From Nautilia profundicola AmH (GTDB lineage: Bacteria > Campylobacterota > Campylobacteria > Campylobacterales > Nautiliaceae), in NCBI RefSeq assembly GCF_000021725.1, contig NC_012115.1, forward strand, positions 707,001 to 771,000: a stretch of DNA of 64,000 nucleotides. The letters are read 5' to 3'. Numbering within the stretch: the stretch's first letter is position 1; every line of letters begins with the position of its first letter. Of the stretch, positions 8,126 to 17,624 are shown piece by piece. The notes under the pieces were generated by a model that did no database searches, was not told the origin of the DNA, and saw only the letters and a program-made list of their open reading frames with translations. Made by a program: the position numbers and the translations under genes.

Positions 8126-9354
8126 AACTCAAAACAAAAATTACAAACAAACTTTCAACGAAACTGTTAGGGTTTTTGCCTATTTTAAAAGCCGGAGTCG
8201 ATGAGCTTTTTGAAGAGATTAAAGAAATCAGTAAAGAAAATCCCTACATTGAAGTCAGAAACAAAAGGTTTGTAACGGTCAGTAACCTTAAAAACGCAAA
8301 TGCGGATGAAATAGAAGCATTGACACTTAGTGAAGAGACTCTTTATGAATCGCTCTTAAAACAGATTGAGGATTCGAATCTTTTTCCGACCAAGCGTTCT
8401 AAGGATATTGCGCTTGAAATTATCGAAGATATAAATAACGAAGGTTTTTTTGAAGGTGATGAAAAAGAAATTGCAAAAAGACTCGGGGTGGATGAAGAGA
8501 AGGTAAAAAGGGTTAGAGAGAGGTTTATGTATCTGAATCCTGCAGGCGTGGGGGCGAAAGATCTGAAAGAGTGTATGATATTCCAGCTGCAAAACATAGA
8601 TATGCCCGAAGATGTGTATAAACTTGCAAGTGAGATGATTACGTATCTTGAAAATATAGACAAATTCGTAAACGAGCCGAAATATAAAGAGGCTATGAAA
8701 ATCATAAAACAGTTAAACGTAGTCCCCGCAATGGAATATATTAAAGATGAAGAGATTATTCCCGAAATAATAGTTTTAAATATCGACGGTCAGCTTGAAA
8801 TCAGAATAAACGACGAGCATTATCCGGAAATAAACGTAAAAGATCCGGAAAACAAAAACAGTTTTTCAAAAGAGAAATTCAAAGAGGCAAGAAACATCGT
8901 AGATGCGCTTGAGATGAGAAAAGCGACACTTAAAAAAATTGCGCTTATGATTGTGGAACTGCAGTATGAATTTTTCCAGGGCGGCGTAATCAAACCTATG
9001 AAAATAAAAGACCTCGCAGACGAGCTTGAATATGCCCCTTCGACTATCAGCCGTGCCATTTCAAACAAATACCTGCTTTGCGACAGGGGTATAATTCCTC
9101 TTAAGAATTTCTTTTCAATAGCCCTTGATGAGGATACATCATCCAACCAGATAAAAGAAGAAATCAAAAACCTCATTAAAAACGAAGATAAAAACAAACC
9201 TCTAAGCGACGATAAACTCACAGAAATAATAAATCAAAAATATAATCTCAATCTGGTTAGAAGAACCATCTCAAAATACAGAGACCAGCTCAAAATTCCT
9301 ACCAGCAGGGAGAGAAAAAGGATTTATAAAGTGGGCGGGGAGATTAGTTTTTAG
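8122..9354 (+). CDS. rpoN: RNA polymerase sigma-54 factor
   Basis: Sigma-54 directs transcription of mid-class flagellar genes (hook, rod, minor flagellin) in Campylobacterota, together with the activator FlgR. The N-terminal activator-interaction region (residues 1-45) is present but less Gln-rich than in proteobacterial homologues. The core-binding region follows, then the HTH around 305-325 (ADELEYAPSTISRAISNKY), and the RpoN-box-like VRRTISKYRDQL near 376. It has 410 residues, similar to campylobacter RpoN. The stop overlaps the end of ybeY on the other strand by 4 bases. Confidence 0.95.
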   Translation: MKLKTKITNKLSTKLLGFLPILKAGVDELFEEIKEISKENPYIEVRNKRFVTVSNLKNANADEIEALTLSEETLYESLLKQIEDSNLFPTKRSKDIALEIIEDINNEGFFEGDEKEIAKRLGVDEEKVKRVRERFMYLNPAGVGAKDLKECMIFQLQNIDMPEDVYKLASEMITYLENIDKFVNEPKYKEAMKIIKQLNVVPAMEYIKDEEIIPEIIVLNIDGQLEIRINDEHYPEINVKDPENKNSFSKEKFKEARNIVDALEMRKATLKKIALMIVELQYEFFQGGVIKPMKIKDLADELEYAPSTISRAISNKYLLCDRGIIPLKNFFSIALDEDTSSNQIKEEIKNLIKNEDKNKPLSDDKLTEIINQKYNLNLVRRTISKYRDQLKIPTSRERKRIYKVGGEISF

Positions 9355-9770
9355 TCTTCGTTTCTTACAATCAGACTTGAAGGAAGGTTTAGTTTTTTGA
9401 TAATTTCCTCTTCTTTGGCTCTCATTTCTCCGTTGTCCGTTTCATGGTCGTATCCCAATAGATGCAAAAGTCCGTGAAGAAAAAGAAGTCTGATTTCATC
9501 ATCCACGCTGTGTCCGAACTCTTCTGCACCTTTTTTTGCCGTGTCGATTGAGATTACTATACTTCCAAGCGGCATTCCGGGCATGGCTTCGAGAGGGAAA
9601 CTTAGTACGTCTGTGGCTTTGTCTTTGTTTCTAAACTGACTGTTTAGTTCTTTTATTTCTTCATCGTCTGTTAAAATCAGCTCTATATCTTTGTCTGTAA
9701 GCAGATTGTAAATATCGTTTAGTTTGTTTATGTCAAATTCATAGTCCGTTCTGTTGTCGAAATCTATCAT
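9351..9770 (-). CDS. ybeY: Endoribonuclease YbeY (rRNA maturation factor)
   Basis: A zinc-dependent RNase involved in 16S rRNA 3'-end processing and ribosome quality control. The catalytic HGLLHLLGYDH motif (H-x3-H-x5-H) has its histidines at 99, 103 and 109, and DVLSFP is the upstream family motif near residue 54. It has 139 residues, within the family range. A TATAAT-like -10 on the minus strand is seen at 9791-9796. Confidence 0.95.
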   Translation of the reverse strand: MIDFDNRTDYEFDINKLNDIYNLLTDKDIELILTDDEEIKELNSQFRNKDKATDVLSFPLEAMPGMPLGSIVISIDTAKKGAEEFGHSVDDEIRLLFLHGLLHLLGYDHETDNGEMRAKEEEIIKKLNLPSSLIVRNED

Positions 9771-9855
9771 TAAATAGCCTTTTTTAGTAAAATTATAATA
9801 AAAAATTATTGATTAAAAATTTTTCATAAAATTATTTTTTTCAAACGGCTTCACT

Positions 9856-9885
9856 ACGGTACCCGAAATCATAGATTTCGACCGT
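9856..9885. other. Long imperfect hairpin in the ybeY-queC divergent gap
   Basis: CGAAATC, loop ATA, GATTTCG is a perfect 7-bp stem (9864-9880). It is extended by ACGGT (9856-9860) pairing with ACCGT (9881-9885), with a 3-base bulge on the left arm. It is markedly richer in GC than the surrounding DNA and is not followed by a T-run. A possible queC promoter (TATACA at 9916-9921) lies downstream, so the hairpin is probably DNA-level or a relic rather than in the queC leader. Function unknown. Confidence 0.6.
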
Positions 9886-9942
9886 GACGTTGCAGATGTT
9901 TTCTCAAAATGATTTTATACAAAATTCAAAAAAAGGCGGCAA

Positions 9943-10611
9943 ATGAAAAAAGCGGTAGTAATATTAAGCGGAGGTATGGATTCCACAACCGCCGCATTTA
10001 TAGCGAAAAGCGAAGGGTATGAAATAATACCTGTTCATTTTAATTACTCACAGAGAACGGAAAAAAGAGAGCTTAAAGCCTTTAACGATATATGTGATTA
10101 TCTAAATCTGGATAACAGATACATAATCGACATACCGTTTTTTAAGCAGATAGGTGCAAGTGCGCTTGTAGATGAAAATATCGATGTGCCGGTTGACGGT
10201 GTCAAGCCCGGGATTCCTGTGACATATGTGCCTTTTAGAAACGGAATTTTTCTCTCAATCGCCGCTGCGGTTGCAGAAAAAGAGGGTGCCGAAGCGATAT
10301 ATATAGGTGTGGTTGAAGAGGATTCAAGCGGATATCCGGACTGTACGGAAGATTTTATTCAGAATATGCAAAAGGCTGTCAATTCAGGTACCAAACCGGA
10401 AACAAACATTGAAATCAAAACGCCGCTTGTACATCTAAAAAAAGAAGATATAGTAAAAACGGCGGTAAAATACAACGTACCCCTTCATCTTACTTGGAGC
10501 TGTTATAAGAATGAAGATGAAGCGTGCGGGGTGTGCGATAGCTGCAGATTAAGGCTTAAAGGCTTTGAAAAAGCGGGTATTGAAGATAGGATACCATATA
10601 AACAGAAATAA
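9943..10611 (+). CDS. queC: 7-cyano-7-deazaguanine synthase QueC
   Basis: It converts 7-carboxy-7-deazaguanine to preQ0 in queuosine synthesis, using ATP and ammonia. The PP-loop SGGMDST is at residues 9-15. The C-terminal zinc site is formed by four Cys in the region SCYKNEDEACGVCDSC near 187-202. It has 222 residues, typical length. AAAGGCGG lies before the ATG. I see no preQ1 riboswitch pattern in the upstream gap; the 9856-9885 hairpin does not fit one. Confidence 0.96.
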   Translation: MKKAVVILSGGMDSTTAAFIAKSEGYEIIPVHFNYSQRTEKRELKAFNDICDYLNLDNRYIIDIPFFKQIGASALVDENIDVPVDGVKPGIPVTYVPFRNGIFLSIAAAVAEKEGAEAIYIGVVEEDSSGYPDCTEDFIQNMQKAVNSGTKPETNIEIKTPLVHLKKEDIVKTAVKYNVPLHLTWSCYKNEDEACGVCDSCRLRLKGFEKAGIEDRIPYKQK

Positions 10612-10751
10612 TATTATGTTAATTTGATTAGTTATAAATAAAAGCAGGTAATAAAAATATTAAAGTGTGTTTGAATTATTTAATGTTCGGACAGTTATGT
10701 TAAAATCTTATAATAAAAAAATAAATATATCAATTACAAAAAAGGACAGGC

Positions 10752-11594
10752 ATGCAAAAGAAGATAGAAACCGTTAAAACCCTTCTTGACTCGCTTCCGT
10801 TTATAAGAAAATTTTACGGAAAAACGATAGTTATAAAATACGGGGGAAGTGCACAGATTGACGAGAGACTGAAAGAGAGTTTTGCGATAGATATTTTAAT
10901 GCTTTACATGGTCGGGATCAAACCTGTAATCGTTCACGGCGGGGGTAAAAGAATTACCGAAATACTGACTGCTTTGAATGTCAAAACCGAATTTAAAGAC
11001 GGTGTCAGGGTAACTACTGCCGAATCTATTAAAATAGCGGAAATGGTACTAAGCGGGGAGATAAATAAAGAAATCGTTAACATGCTAAACCAGCACGGGG
11101 CAAAAGCAATAGGTATCAACGGAAAAGATATGAGCTTTATGAAAGCGAAATCCCTTGTGGGTTATACGGGTGAAATTACGTCTATTGACGGAGTGTTTGT
11201 AAATAAACTTTTAAGTGAAAGCCTCATTCCGGTAATTGCGCCGATAGCTGCAGGAGACAGCGCGACGCATCCCGGATACAACATAAACGCCGATACTGCA
11301 GCAAGTGAAATAGCTGCTGCAATCGACGCTAAAAGAGTGATCTTTTTAACAGACACTCCGGGAGTGCTTGATAAAGGCAAAAACCTTATCAGTTCTCTTA
11401 CAAAAGAAGAGATTGAAAAGCTAAAACAAGACGGAACGATTGCCGGAGGTATGATTCCGAAAGTTGATGCGGCACTAAGGGCAGTTGAAAGAGGTGTTGA
11501 AAAAGCGCATATTATTGACGGAAGAATAGAACACTCAATTTTACTCGAACTCCTTACAAGCGAAGGTATCGGGACAGAAATCAAGGAAAGCTGA
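10752..11594 (+). CDS. argB: Acetylglutamate kinase
   Basis: It phosphorylates N-acetylglutamate, the second step of arginine synthesis. It has VIKYGGSAQ near residue 27, VIVHGGGKRI near 60, the NADTAASEIAAAI segment near 180, and the GGMIPKV motif near 234. It has 280 residues, a full-length amino acid kinase fold. It starts after AAAGGACAGGC, and its stop shares bases with the start of the antiporter gene (TGATG). TATAAT at about 10710 in the 140-base gap upstream is a likely -10. Confidence 0.96.
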   Translation: MQKKIETVKTLLDSLPFIRKFYGKTIVIKYGGSAQIDERLKESFAIDILMLYMVGIKPVIVHGGGKRITEILTALNVKTEFKDGVRVTTAESIKIAEMVLSGEINKEIVNMLNQHGAKAIGINGKDMSFMKAKSLVGYTGEITSIDGVFVNKLLSESLIPVIAPIAAGDSATHPGYNINADTAASEIAAAIDAKRVIFLTDTPGVLDKGKNLISSLTKEEIEKLKQDGTIAGGMIPKVDAALRAVERGVEKAHIIDGRIEHSILLELLTSEGIGTEIKES

Positions 11595-12799
11595 TGCATT
11601 ATATATGGACCGAGCTTTTTATACTTTTTCTAACTGTATTTGCGGCTAAAATAACAGCCAAAAAAACAAATACGGTTGATGTTTTATGGTTTATAATCTA
11701 CGGTGCGGTACTTGGAAACATAGGGCTTTTCAGCGGGGATCACAGACTTGAGTTTTTGGGAGAGATAGGAATTATACTCGTAATGTTCGCACTCGGGTTT
11801 GAAGAGGATCTTAGTAACTTTTTAAAAGGTGTTAAAAAAGCGTGGGGTATTGCAATAATAGGTGCGATATTTCCGTTTTTAGCGGGTTATTTCAGTGCTA
11901 AAATATTCGGCTTTTCCACAACCTCGTCGCTTATCTGGGGACTCACCATGACGGCAACCGCCGTTTCGCTTACAATGGTTAGCCTAAAATCCCTCGGGCT
12001 CGAAAAAACGCCTGCGGCTACAGGGATTATGACAAGTGCGGTTGTTGATGATGTATTAAGTCTTATAGGTGTAGCGGTACTGCTTCCTATTATATTGAGC
12101 GGAGGCGGTAAGGGTGAGCTTAATATCGATACCGCGAAACTTTTAAGAACTCTTCTTGATGTTGTACTGTTTTTCGGATTTGTATTTCTTGTAGGTAAGT
12201 TTATAGTGCCTCACAAAAGAGGGATAAGATATCTGTTTGTTGTTAATAAAGGGCATTATGCAGTACTTGGGGTATTTATTCTTGTGTTTTTATTTGGAAG
12301 CGTAGCTCATGCGCTTGGGTTTCATCCGGCAATAGGTGCTTATTTTGCAGGACTGATACTAAAAGCTGAATATTTCGGAGTAGGTAATCAAAATCGAGCA
12401 AAAGAAGTTGAAAAAATAACATCCGTTATGGCCTACACTGTGTTTGGCCCTGTATTTTTTATACTTTTAGGCGGGAAGATTTTATTTGATTTGGGAGTGC
12501 TTCAGCAGGTTATTTTACCGACACTGACACTCTTTTTAAGTGTGCTTATTTTACAGATAATCTCCGCGGCGGGTGCTGCCAAATATACAGGAGGGTATTC
12601 GACTAAAGATTCGGTTTTAATAGGATTCGGGATGCTCGGAAGGGCGGAGCTTGCGTTTATTGTAATAAATATTGCTTTTGTACAGAATCATCTGATTACG
12701 CAAGAAGAGTTTTATATTTTAATGTTTACAACGTTTTTACTTAATATTTCGGTGCCTTTATTGTTAAAATGGTACAAACCGATATATCTTAAAAAATAA
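11594..12799 (+). CDS. CPA2-type cation:proton antiporter
   Basis: A membrane protein of 401 residues with about eleven to twelve predicted helices and no C-terminal regulatory TrkA domain. FALGFEEDL near residue 57 and AVVDDVLSLIG near 144, with the paired acidic residues of the ion-binding helix, are typical of the KefB/NhaA2/GerN branch. It exchanges Na+ or K+ for protons across the inner membrane; the ion cannot be decided from sequence. It is translationally coupled to argB. Confidence 0.88.
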   Translation: MHYIWTELFILFLTVFAAKITAKKTNTVDVLWFIIYGAVLGNIGLFSGDHRLEFLGEIGIILVMFALGFEEDLSNFLKGVKKAWGIAIIGAIFPFLAGYFSAKIFGFSTTSSLIWGLTMTATAVSLTMVSLKSLGLEKTPAATGIMTSAVVDDVLSLIGVAVLLPIILSGGGKGELNIDTAKLLRTLLDVVLFFGFVFLVGKFIVPHKRGIRYLFVVNKGHYAVLGVFILVFLFGSVAHALGFHPAIGAYFAGLILKAEYFGVGNQNRAKEVEKITSVMAYTVFGPVFFILLGGKILFDLGVLQQVILPTLTLFLSVLILQIISAAGAAKYTGGYSTKDSVLIGFGMLGRAELAFIVINIAFVQNHLITQEEFYILMFTTFLLNISVPLLLKWYKPIYLKK

Positions 12800-12834
12800 T
12801 ATGTTACAATAAAAAAAATCATAAAGGAGAAAGT

Positions 12835-13197
12835 ATGAAATTTACGGTTAAAAAGCCGATACCGGGGTTTGAAAATGTAAATGAGGTGGAATTAAGTAAA
12901 GTAGATGAGTCTATTGCAGTTTTGAAAGATAATGAAGGAAGAGCTCTTTTTTCGCTTATTAATCCTTTTGTACTTAGAGAATACTCTTTTGACGTACCGG
13001 CGGATGTAAAAGCACTTCTTGATATCAACGAAAACTCTAATATTGAAGTTTATAACAATATTGTTATGAAAGATCCTGTAACAGAATCCGTTGTAAATTT
13101 TAAAGCACCATTTTTATTTAACCTTGACAATAACACATGTGCTCAAGTAGTATTAGGTGAGGAAAAGTTTGCAAAACTCGGGGATTTTATTAAATAG
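12835..13197 (+). CDS. fliW: Flagellar assembly factor FliW, copy 1
   Basis: FliW binds newly made flagellin and antagonises the translational repressor CsrA. The 120-residue protein shows the family features: IPGFENVNEVEL near the N terminus, FSLINPFVLREYSFDVP near 43, and VNFKAPFLFNLDNNTCAQVVL near 90. A second FliW is at 54266-54643. Helicobacter also has two FliW proteins. AAAGGAG is the ribosome site. No csrA gene is in the window. Confidence 0.93.
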   Translation: MKFTVKKPIPGFENVNEVELSKVDESIAVLKDNEGRALFSLINPFVLREYSFDVPADVKALLDINENSNIEVYNNIVMKDPVTESVVNFKAPFLFNLDNNTCAQVVLGEEKFAKLGDFIK

Positions 13198-13255
13198 TTT
13201 CTTTTTTTTCTTTTTTCTTCGATAAAATTACACTCCAAAAATTTTCAAAGGAACA

Positions 13256-15286
13256 ATGTTGCCGCTTTCACGTCTGAACAAAGAACAATTACAAGCCGCC
13301 ACGGCGCCTCTTGGACACAATCTTGTCATAGCAAGTGCGGGTACCGGGAAAACATCCACAATTGTCGGAAGAATCGCATATCTTTTAGAAGAAGGCATTA
13401 AACCTGAAGAAATACTGCTGCTAACTTTTACCAACAAAGCCGCTCAGGAGATGAAAGAGCGTGTGGCAGGAGTGCTTCCGAGTGCCAGAAATATTGAGGC
13501 CGGAACGTTTCATGCGGTAAGTTACAGGTGGCTTAAAAAACTGAATAAAAACATTGTCCTTAAACAGCCGAAAGACTTGAAGATTCTTTTCAGGTCCATT
13601 TATGACAAAAGGGATTTTTTAAGACTAAGAGGCGAAGAGAAGCCTTACAGTGCTAATTATCTGTTTGATCTGTATTCGCTGTTTTTAAATTCAAACGTTT
13701 CCGATTTCGGAGAATGGCTGACTGAAAGGGCTCCGCTTCAGGAAGAGTATATTTTGGTATATGAGAGTATATTTGACGAGTATGAAGAAATAAAAAGAGC
13801 ACACGGACTTGTTGATTTTAACTCATTGCTTATCAGGATGATAGAAGAGCTCAAAAATGGAATCGAAGTTCCTTTTAAAGAAGTTTTGGTTGATGAGTAT
13901 CAGGATACGAACCCTCTTCAAAACGAACTTATTGAAAACATAAAACAGACTTCTCTTTTTTGTGTCGGGGATTACGATCAGAGCATTTACGCATTTAACG
14001 GTGCGGATATCAGTATTATTTCCACGTTTGACAAGCGCTACGCGGATGCGAATGTTTTTACTCTTAAGAAAAACTACAGAAGCTACGGTGAAATACTTGA
14101 AATAGCAAACAAGGTAATAGCCAACAACCCGAGAATTTATCCCAAAAGCCTTGAAGTAACAAGAGGGTTTTCTGGCGAGTGGCCAAAAGTGCTTTATTAT
14201 AACGATACGTTTGAAGAATACAGAGACGTTGCAAACAGAATATTAAACTCACTCACCCCCAGAGATGAGATTGCCGTACTTTTCAGAAACAATTCAAGTG
14301 CCGACGCCATTGAAGCTATGCTTAGGGAAAAAGGGATTGAGTGCAGAAGAAAAGGAGGGGTGAGCTTTTTTGATTCAAGGGAAATTAAGATTACATTGGA
14401 TCTTTTGACGTTTATGGTTAATCCTAAAGATATAATGGCTTTTATTCATATATTCGAGCATGCTAAAGGCGTGGGAAGCGCTATAGCCAATGAAATATTC
14501 GAGGCTCTTATGACTTTGGGAGACGGTGATCCTAAAAAAGGGTTTTTAAATCCGGATTTAAGCAAAAAAGTTTTTAATAAGAAAAAAACCTCTTATCAGT
14601 TAGGACTCTTTGATGATTTTACACAGCTTGGAAGTGTGAGTAAGTTTAAAAGTGTGGGAATGGATGAAGTGTTTTTGGCAAACCCGATACTCAAACACCC
14701 GAAACTTTCCGTAGAAGGCGGGGAATTTTTATATAACTTTTATAAACTCATAAAAAGGGTAAACAAACTCAAAAACCCGATGTCGGTATATAATGAAATA
14801 ATTGAGAGTAAAACATTCAAACACATCATCTCAAATATTGCAAAAGAAAGAGCCAAAGACAAAAACGGCAAAATAGTGGAAGAGAGATACCATGAAGCGC
14901 TTGAAAAAATAGAGAACAAAGTGAAGGTTTTAGGGAATCTTTTGAAAAATTACAGTGATCTTGAGAAGTTTTTAAATGCAATGGTTTTGGGAGCGAATGA
15001 GATGAGTGAGGGAAGAGGGGTTAATTTGCTGACGGTTCACGCGAGCAAGGGGCTTGAATTTAAAGAAGTGTATCTTGTGGACCTGATGGAAAAAAGGTTT
15101 CCTAATATCAAACTCTCAAAACCTGCAGGAGGAATCGAAGAAGAAAGGCGTCTTTTTTATGTGGCGGTTACAAGGGCTAAAGACAGGCTCTTTTTGTGCC
15201 TTGCAAAAAACGACCGTATCAGAAATATGAGTTATGAACCGAGCAGGTTTTTGAGTGAAGCGGGGTATAAAGTAGCCGAAAAATAA
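13256..15286 (+). CDS. UvrD/PcrA/Rep-type DNA helicase (superfamily 1A)
   Basis: A 3'-5' DNA helicase of repair and replication restart. Motif I is ASAGTGKTSTI near residue 25, Ia is LLTFTNKAA, II is VDEYQDTNP near 213, III is VGDYDQSIYAFNGAD near 237, IV is LKKNYRS, V is LTVHASKGLEF near 595, and VI is EERRLFYVAVTRAKDRL near 627. It has 676 residues. In Campylobacterota this position usually holds a Rep/UvrD homologue; which of the two it equals is not decidable here. The ATG start follows AAAGGAAC. Confidence 0.94.
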   Translation: MLPLSRLNKEQLQAATAPLGHNLVIASAGTGKTSTIVGRIAYLLEEGIKPEEILLLTFTNKAAQEMKERVAGVLPSARNIEAGTFHAVSYRWLKKLNKNIVLKQPKDLKILFRSIYDKRDFLRLRGEEKPYSANYLFDLYSLFLNSNVSDFGEWLTERAPLQEEYILVYESIFDEYEEIKRAHGLVDFNSLLIRMIEELKNGIEVPFKEVLVDEYQDTNPLQNELIENIKQTSLFCVGDYDQSIYAFNGADISIISTFDKRYADANVFTLKKNYRSYGEILEIANKVIANNPRIYPKSLEVTRGFSGEWPKVLYYNDTFEEYRDVANRILNSLTPRDEIAVLFRNNSSADAIEAMLREKGIECRRKGGVSFFDSREIKITLDLLTFMVNPKDIMAFIHIFEHAKGVGSAIANEIFEALMTLGDGDPKKGFLNPDLSKKVFNKKKTSYQLGLFDDFTQLGSVSKFKSVGMDEVFLANPILKHPKLSVEGGEFLYNFYKLIKRVNKLKNPMSVYNEIIESKTFKHIISNIAKERAKDKNGKIVEERYHEALEKIENKVKVLGNLLKNYSDLEKFLNAMVLGANEMSEGRGVNLLTVHASKGLEFKEVYLVDLMEKRFPNIKLSKPAGGIEEERRLFYVAVTRAKDRLFLCLAKNDRIRNMSYEPSRFLSEAGYKVAEK

Positions 15287-15324
15287 TTCAATATATGCTA
15301 CAATTCGCTTCAAAAAGGACTTCC

Positions 15325-16533
15325 TTGTCACCTAATTATAAAGAAAACAATATAAAAAACATTCTTCACGGATTTTTCCTGGCGGTTGCCATGGCAGTGG
15401 CTGAACCGAGTACGATTTTACCGCTTATTGTACATCATTTCAGTGAAAGCGTTATACTTGTAGGTGTGTTTGCTTCGCTTTTAAGGGGCGGTGCCATTGC
15501 CGTACAGCTGTTTGCGGCTTTTTATGCTCAGGGGTATAAAAAAGTAATGCCTTATATGCGAAAGGTTTTCCTTGCAAGGTTTGTCAGCTGGTTTATGATA
15601 GGGCTTGCCATACTTCTTATAGGAGATAAAAATCCGACTCTTACTCTTTGGGTGTTTGGGATAGGGCTTTTTATATTCAGTTTCTCCGCGGGATTCGGAA
15701 GTATATATTTCAGTGAAATAATCGCTAAGATTTTTGATAAAACAGAACGCGGCAAATCAATGGCGAACAGGCAGTTTTTTGCCGCAATCGCTTCAATAAT
15801 AAGCGGAGGGATTGCCGGATGGGTTTTGAGCAATTTCGAACCGCCGAAAAGCTATGCGTATCTTTTTATGATCAGCTCTTTTCTTTTAGGTCTGGGTCTC
15901 TTGGCGTTTGCAACCATAAAAGAGCCGGTTAAAGAAAAAGTCAGGGTAAAAGAAGAGAGTTTTTGGAAGTTTTTAAAAAACGCGTTTAAATTCTTAAAAA
16001 CCGACAAGGCGCTTCAGATTCAGATTCTGACAATTTTATTCAGTTATTCGTTTTTATTTGCGTTTCCTTTTGTAATCTTAAAGGCAAACCAGACTATTAA
16101 CCTTACAGGTTGGCTTATCGGTGGGTTTGTAACCGTTCAGATGCTCGGAGCTCTTATCGGTAACCTTGTATGGAAAAAGCTCGCTCCTCAATATAAAAAA
16201 ATAATTATATTTTCATTTATAAGTGTAATACTTGCATTTGTGGTTGCATTTTTTGCCAATAATGCAGTAATGTACGGTTTAGTGTTTTTCTTAATCGGTT
16301 TTGCGATGGACGGGTTTAAAATAAGCGGAATGAATCTGCTTTTTGAAATAGCGCCTGAAGACAAAAGACCTATATACGTGGCGCTTCAGAATAACCTTAC
16401 GTCAATCGGGCTTTTCTTTGCAATTCCGGGAGGATTTATACTTGAAAAGTTCGGATACAATGTTTTATATATTTTTACAATCTGTATGCTTTTAGTCGGA
16501 CTTTTCTTTGCTACGAGGCTTAAGGCGGAATAG
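15325..16533 (+). CDS. MFS transporter
   Basis: A permease of about 402 residues with twelve predicted membrane segments, substrate unknown. I place the start at the TTG at 15325. AAGGA (15315-15319) lies 5 bases ahead of it, whereas the in-frame ATG at 15295 has no ribosome site and overlaps a likely -10 (TACAAT around 15298). From the ATG the protein would be 412 residues. The last base of the stop codon is the first base of the dedA GTG start (TAGTG). Confidence 0.85.
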   Translation: MSPNYKENNIKNILHGFFLAVAMAVAEPSTILPLIVHHFSESVILVGVFASLLRGGAIAVQLFAAFYAQGYKKVMPYMRKVFLARFVSWFMIGLAILLIGDKNPTLTLWVFGIGLFIFSFSAGFGSIYFSEIIAKIFDKTERGKSMANRQFFAAIASIISGGIAGWVLSNFEPPKSYAYLFMISSFLLGLGLLAFATIKEPVKEKVRVKEESFWKFLKNAFKFLKTDKALQIQILTILFSYSFLFAFPFVILKANQTINLTGWLIGGFVTVQMLGALIGNLVWKKLAPQYKKIIIFSFISVILAFVVAFFANNAVMYGLVFFLIGFAMDGFKISGMNLLFEIAPEDKRPIYVALQNNLTSIGLFFAIPGGFILEKFGYNVLYIFTICMLLVGLFFATRLKAE

Positions 16534-17114
16534 TGCAGGATATTATTAACTGGATAGTTTATAGTGTAGGGGATTTGGGATATATTGGAATATTTGTAAT
16601 GATGTTCCTTGAGAGCAGTTTGTTCCCTTTTCCGAGTGAAATTGTGATGGTTCCTGCCGGGTATCTTGCAAGTAAGGGGGAAATGAATCTTTTTGCGGCG
16701 ATATTAAGCGGTATTTTGGGTTCAGTTGCGGGTGCGTGGTTTAATTATATTATTGCAAAGAGTGCTGGAAGAAAAGTGGTGCTTAGATTTTTAAAAGAAC
16801 ATCATCTCGAAAAAATTGAGAAATTCTTCGAACGTCACGGTGAGATTTCCACTTTTAACGGAAGGCTGATACCGGGTGTTAGGCAGTATATTTCATTTCC
16901 TGCGGGACTTGCTAAAATGCATCCGGTTAAATTTAGCGTTTATACGGCACTTGGGGCCGGAATCTGGGTGGTCGTACTTACAATGCTTGGGTATTATATC
17001 GGGGAAAATCAGGAACTGGTACATAAATACATTAAGGAAATTACAATACTAACACTTTTAATATTAATTCTCATAACTTTTGTATATTGGAAAAAGAAAA
17101 AAGTTAAATTTTAA
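16533..17114 (+). CDS. DedA family membrane protein, copy 1
   Basis: DedA proteins are inner-membrane transporters; some flip undecaprenyl phosphate or other phospholipids. This 193-residue copy has the family hallmarks: FLESSLFPFPSEIVMVPAG near residue 25, and NGRLIPGVRQYISFPAG near 108, which retains both conserved arginines of the R-x3-P-x2-R motif. It starts at GTG with AAGGCGG upstream, coupled to the MFS gene. The 3' end overlaps the convergent nifX-like gene by 11 bases. A paralogue lies at 39218-39802. Confidence 0.92.
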   Translation: MQDIINWIVYSVGDLGYIGIFVMMFLESSLFPFPSEIVMVPAGYLASKGEMNLFAAILSGILGSVAGAWFNYIIAKSAGRKVVLRFLKEHHLEKIEKFFERHGEISTFNGRLIPGVRQYISFPAGLAKMHPVKFSVYTALGAGIWVVVLTMLGYYIGENQELVHKYIKEITILTLLILILITFVYWKKKKVKF

Positions 17115-17451
17115 AATTTTTAATAAAACTGTCTATGTCTGTTTCATCTGTTACGATTGTTTTAATACCTACATATTCAAGATTACCAAGCATACCTTCA
17201 CCAAACTCCCTTCCTACAAAAGCGTCAACACCTGCTTCTTTTAGCATTGGAGGTACTACTCTTCCCGTTCCAAGCCCGTGTTCTCCACAGTCTCCGTTTA
17301 ATTTGATATGTTTTTCCTGAACTTCTTTCATAACGGGATTTTCTAAATATATTTTTTCATTTGTATCTGTATCTACTATTAAAAATCCTTTTGAAAGTCC
17401 TATATGCTGAGCAATTGTTTTTTTATTATTTGTAGGAAAAGCGATTTTCAT
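17104..17451 (-). CDS. NifX/NifB-like dinitrogenase iron-molybdenum cofactor family protein, copy 1
   Basis: A 115-residue single-domain protein of the family that binds Fe-S or FeMo-cofactor precursors (NifX, NafY, NifB C-terminus). Features are MKIAFPTNNKKTIAQHIG at the start, GLGTGRVVPPML near 60 and REFGEGMLGNL near 80. There are no nitrogenase genes nearby, so the role is probably general metal-cluster handling rather than nitrogen fixation. It is clearly paralogous to the N-terminal part of the protein at 19228-19812. Its promoter carries the same paired palindromes as the DUF134 promoter, suggesting shared control. Confidence 0.9.
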   Translation of the reverse strand: MKIAFPTNNKKTIAQHIGLSKGFLIVDTDTNEKIYLENPVMKEVQEKHIKLNGDCGEHGLGTGRVVPPMLKEAGVDAFVGREFGEGMLGNLEYVGIKTIVTDETDIDSFIKNFKI

Positions 17452-17467
17452 TCAATCTCCTTTTTAT

Positions 17468-17516
17468 AAGGTCATATGTTCAACATAATTATATAACTTT
17501 TCAAACATATGTCAAA
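17468..17516 (-). promoter_or_regulatory. Promoter with paired CATATG-centred operators upstream of nifX-like copy 1
   Basis: Two related 16-base sites, AAGGTCATATGTTCAA (17468-17483) and TCAAACATATGTCAAA (17501-17516), have centres 33 bases apart. The minus-strand -10 TATAAT (reads ATTATA at 17488-17493) lies exactly between them. One site therefore covers the start point and the other the -35 region. The ideal site appears to be the palindrome TTGAACATATGTTCAA. The same layout occurs at 20113-20162. Confidence 0.75.
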
Positions 17517-17624
17517 ATATTTTATGAATATTTTTTTAACATAAATTTTACTTATATTGCTTGATTGTTTATAAATTTCTGTTATACTTCCGCAAAATTA
17601 AAATTAAATTAAGAAGGAGTTAAA

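Noticed and set aside
10662-10700. ARG box upstream of argB
   Set aside because: TGAAT at about 10670 is followed by TATTTAATG rather than a matching ATTCA half, so the palindrome is not formed.
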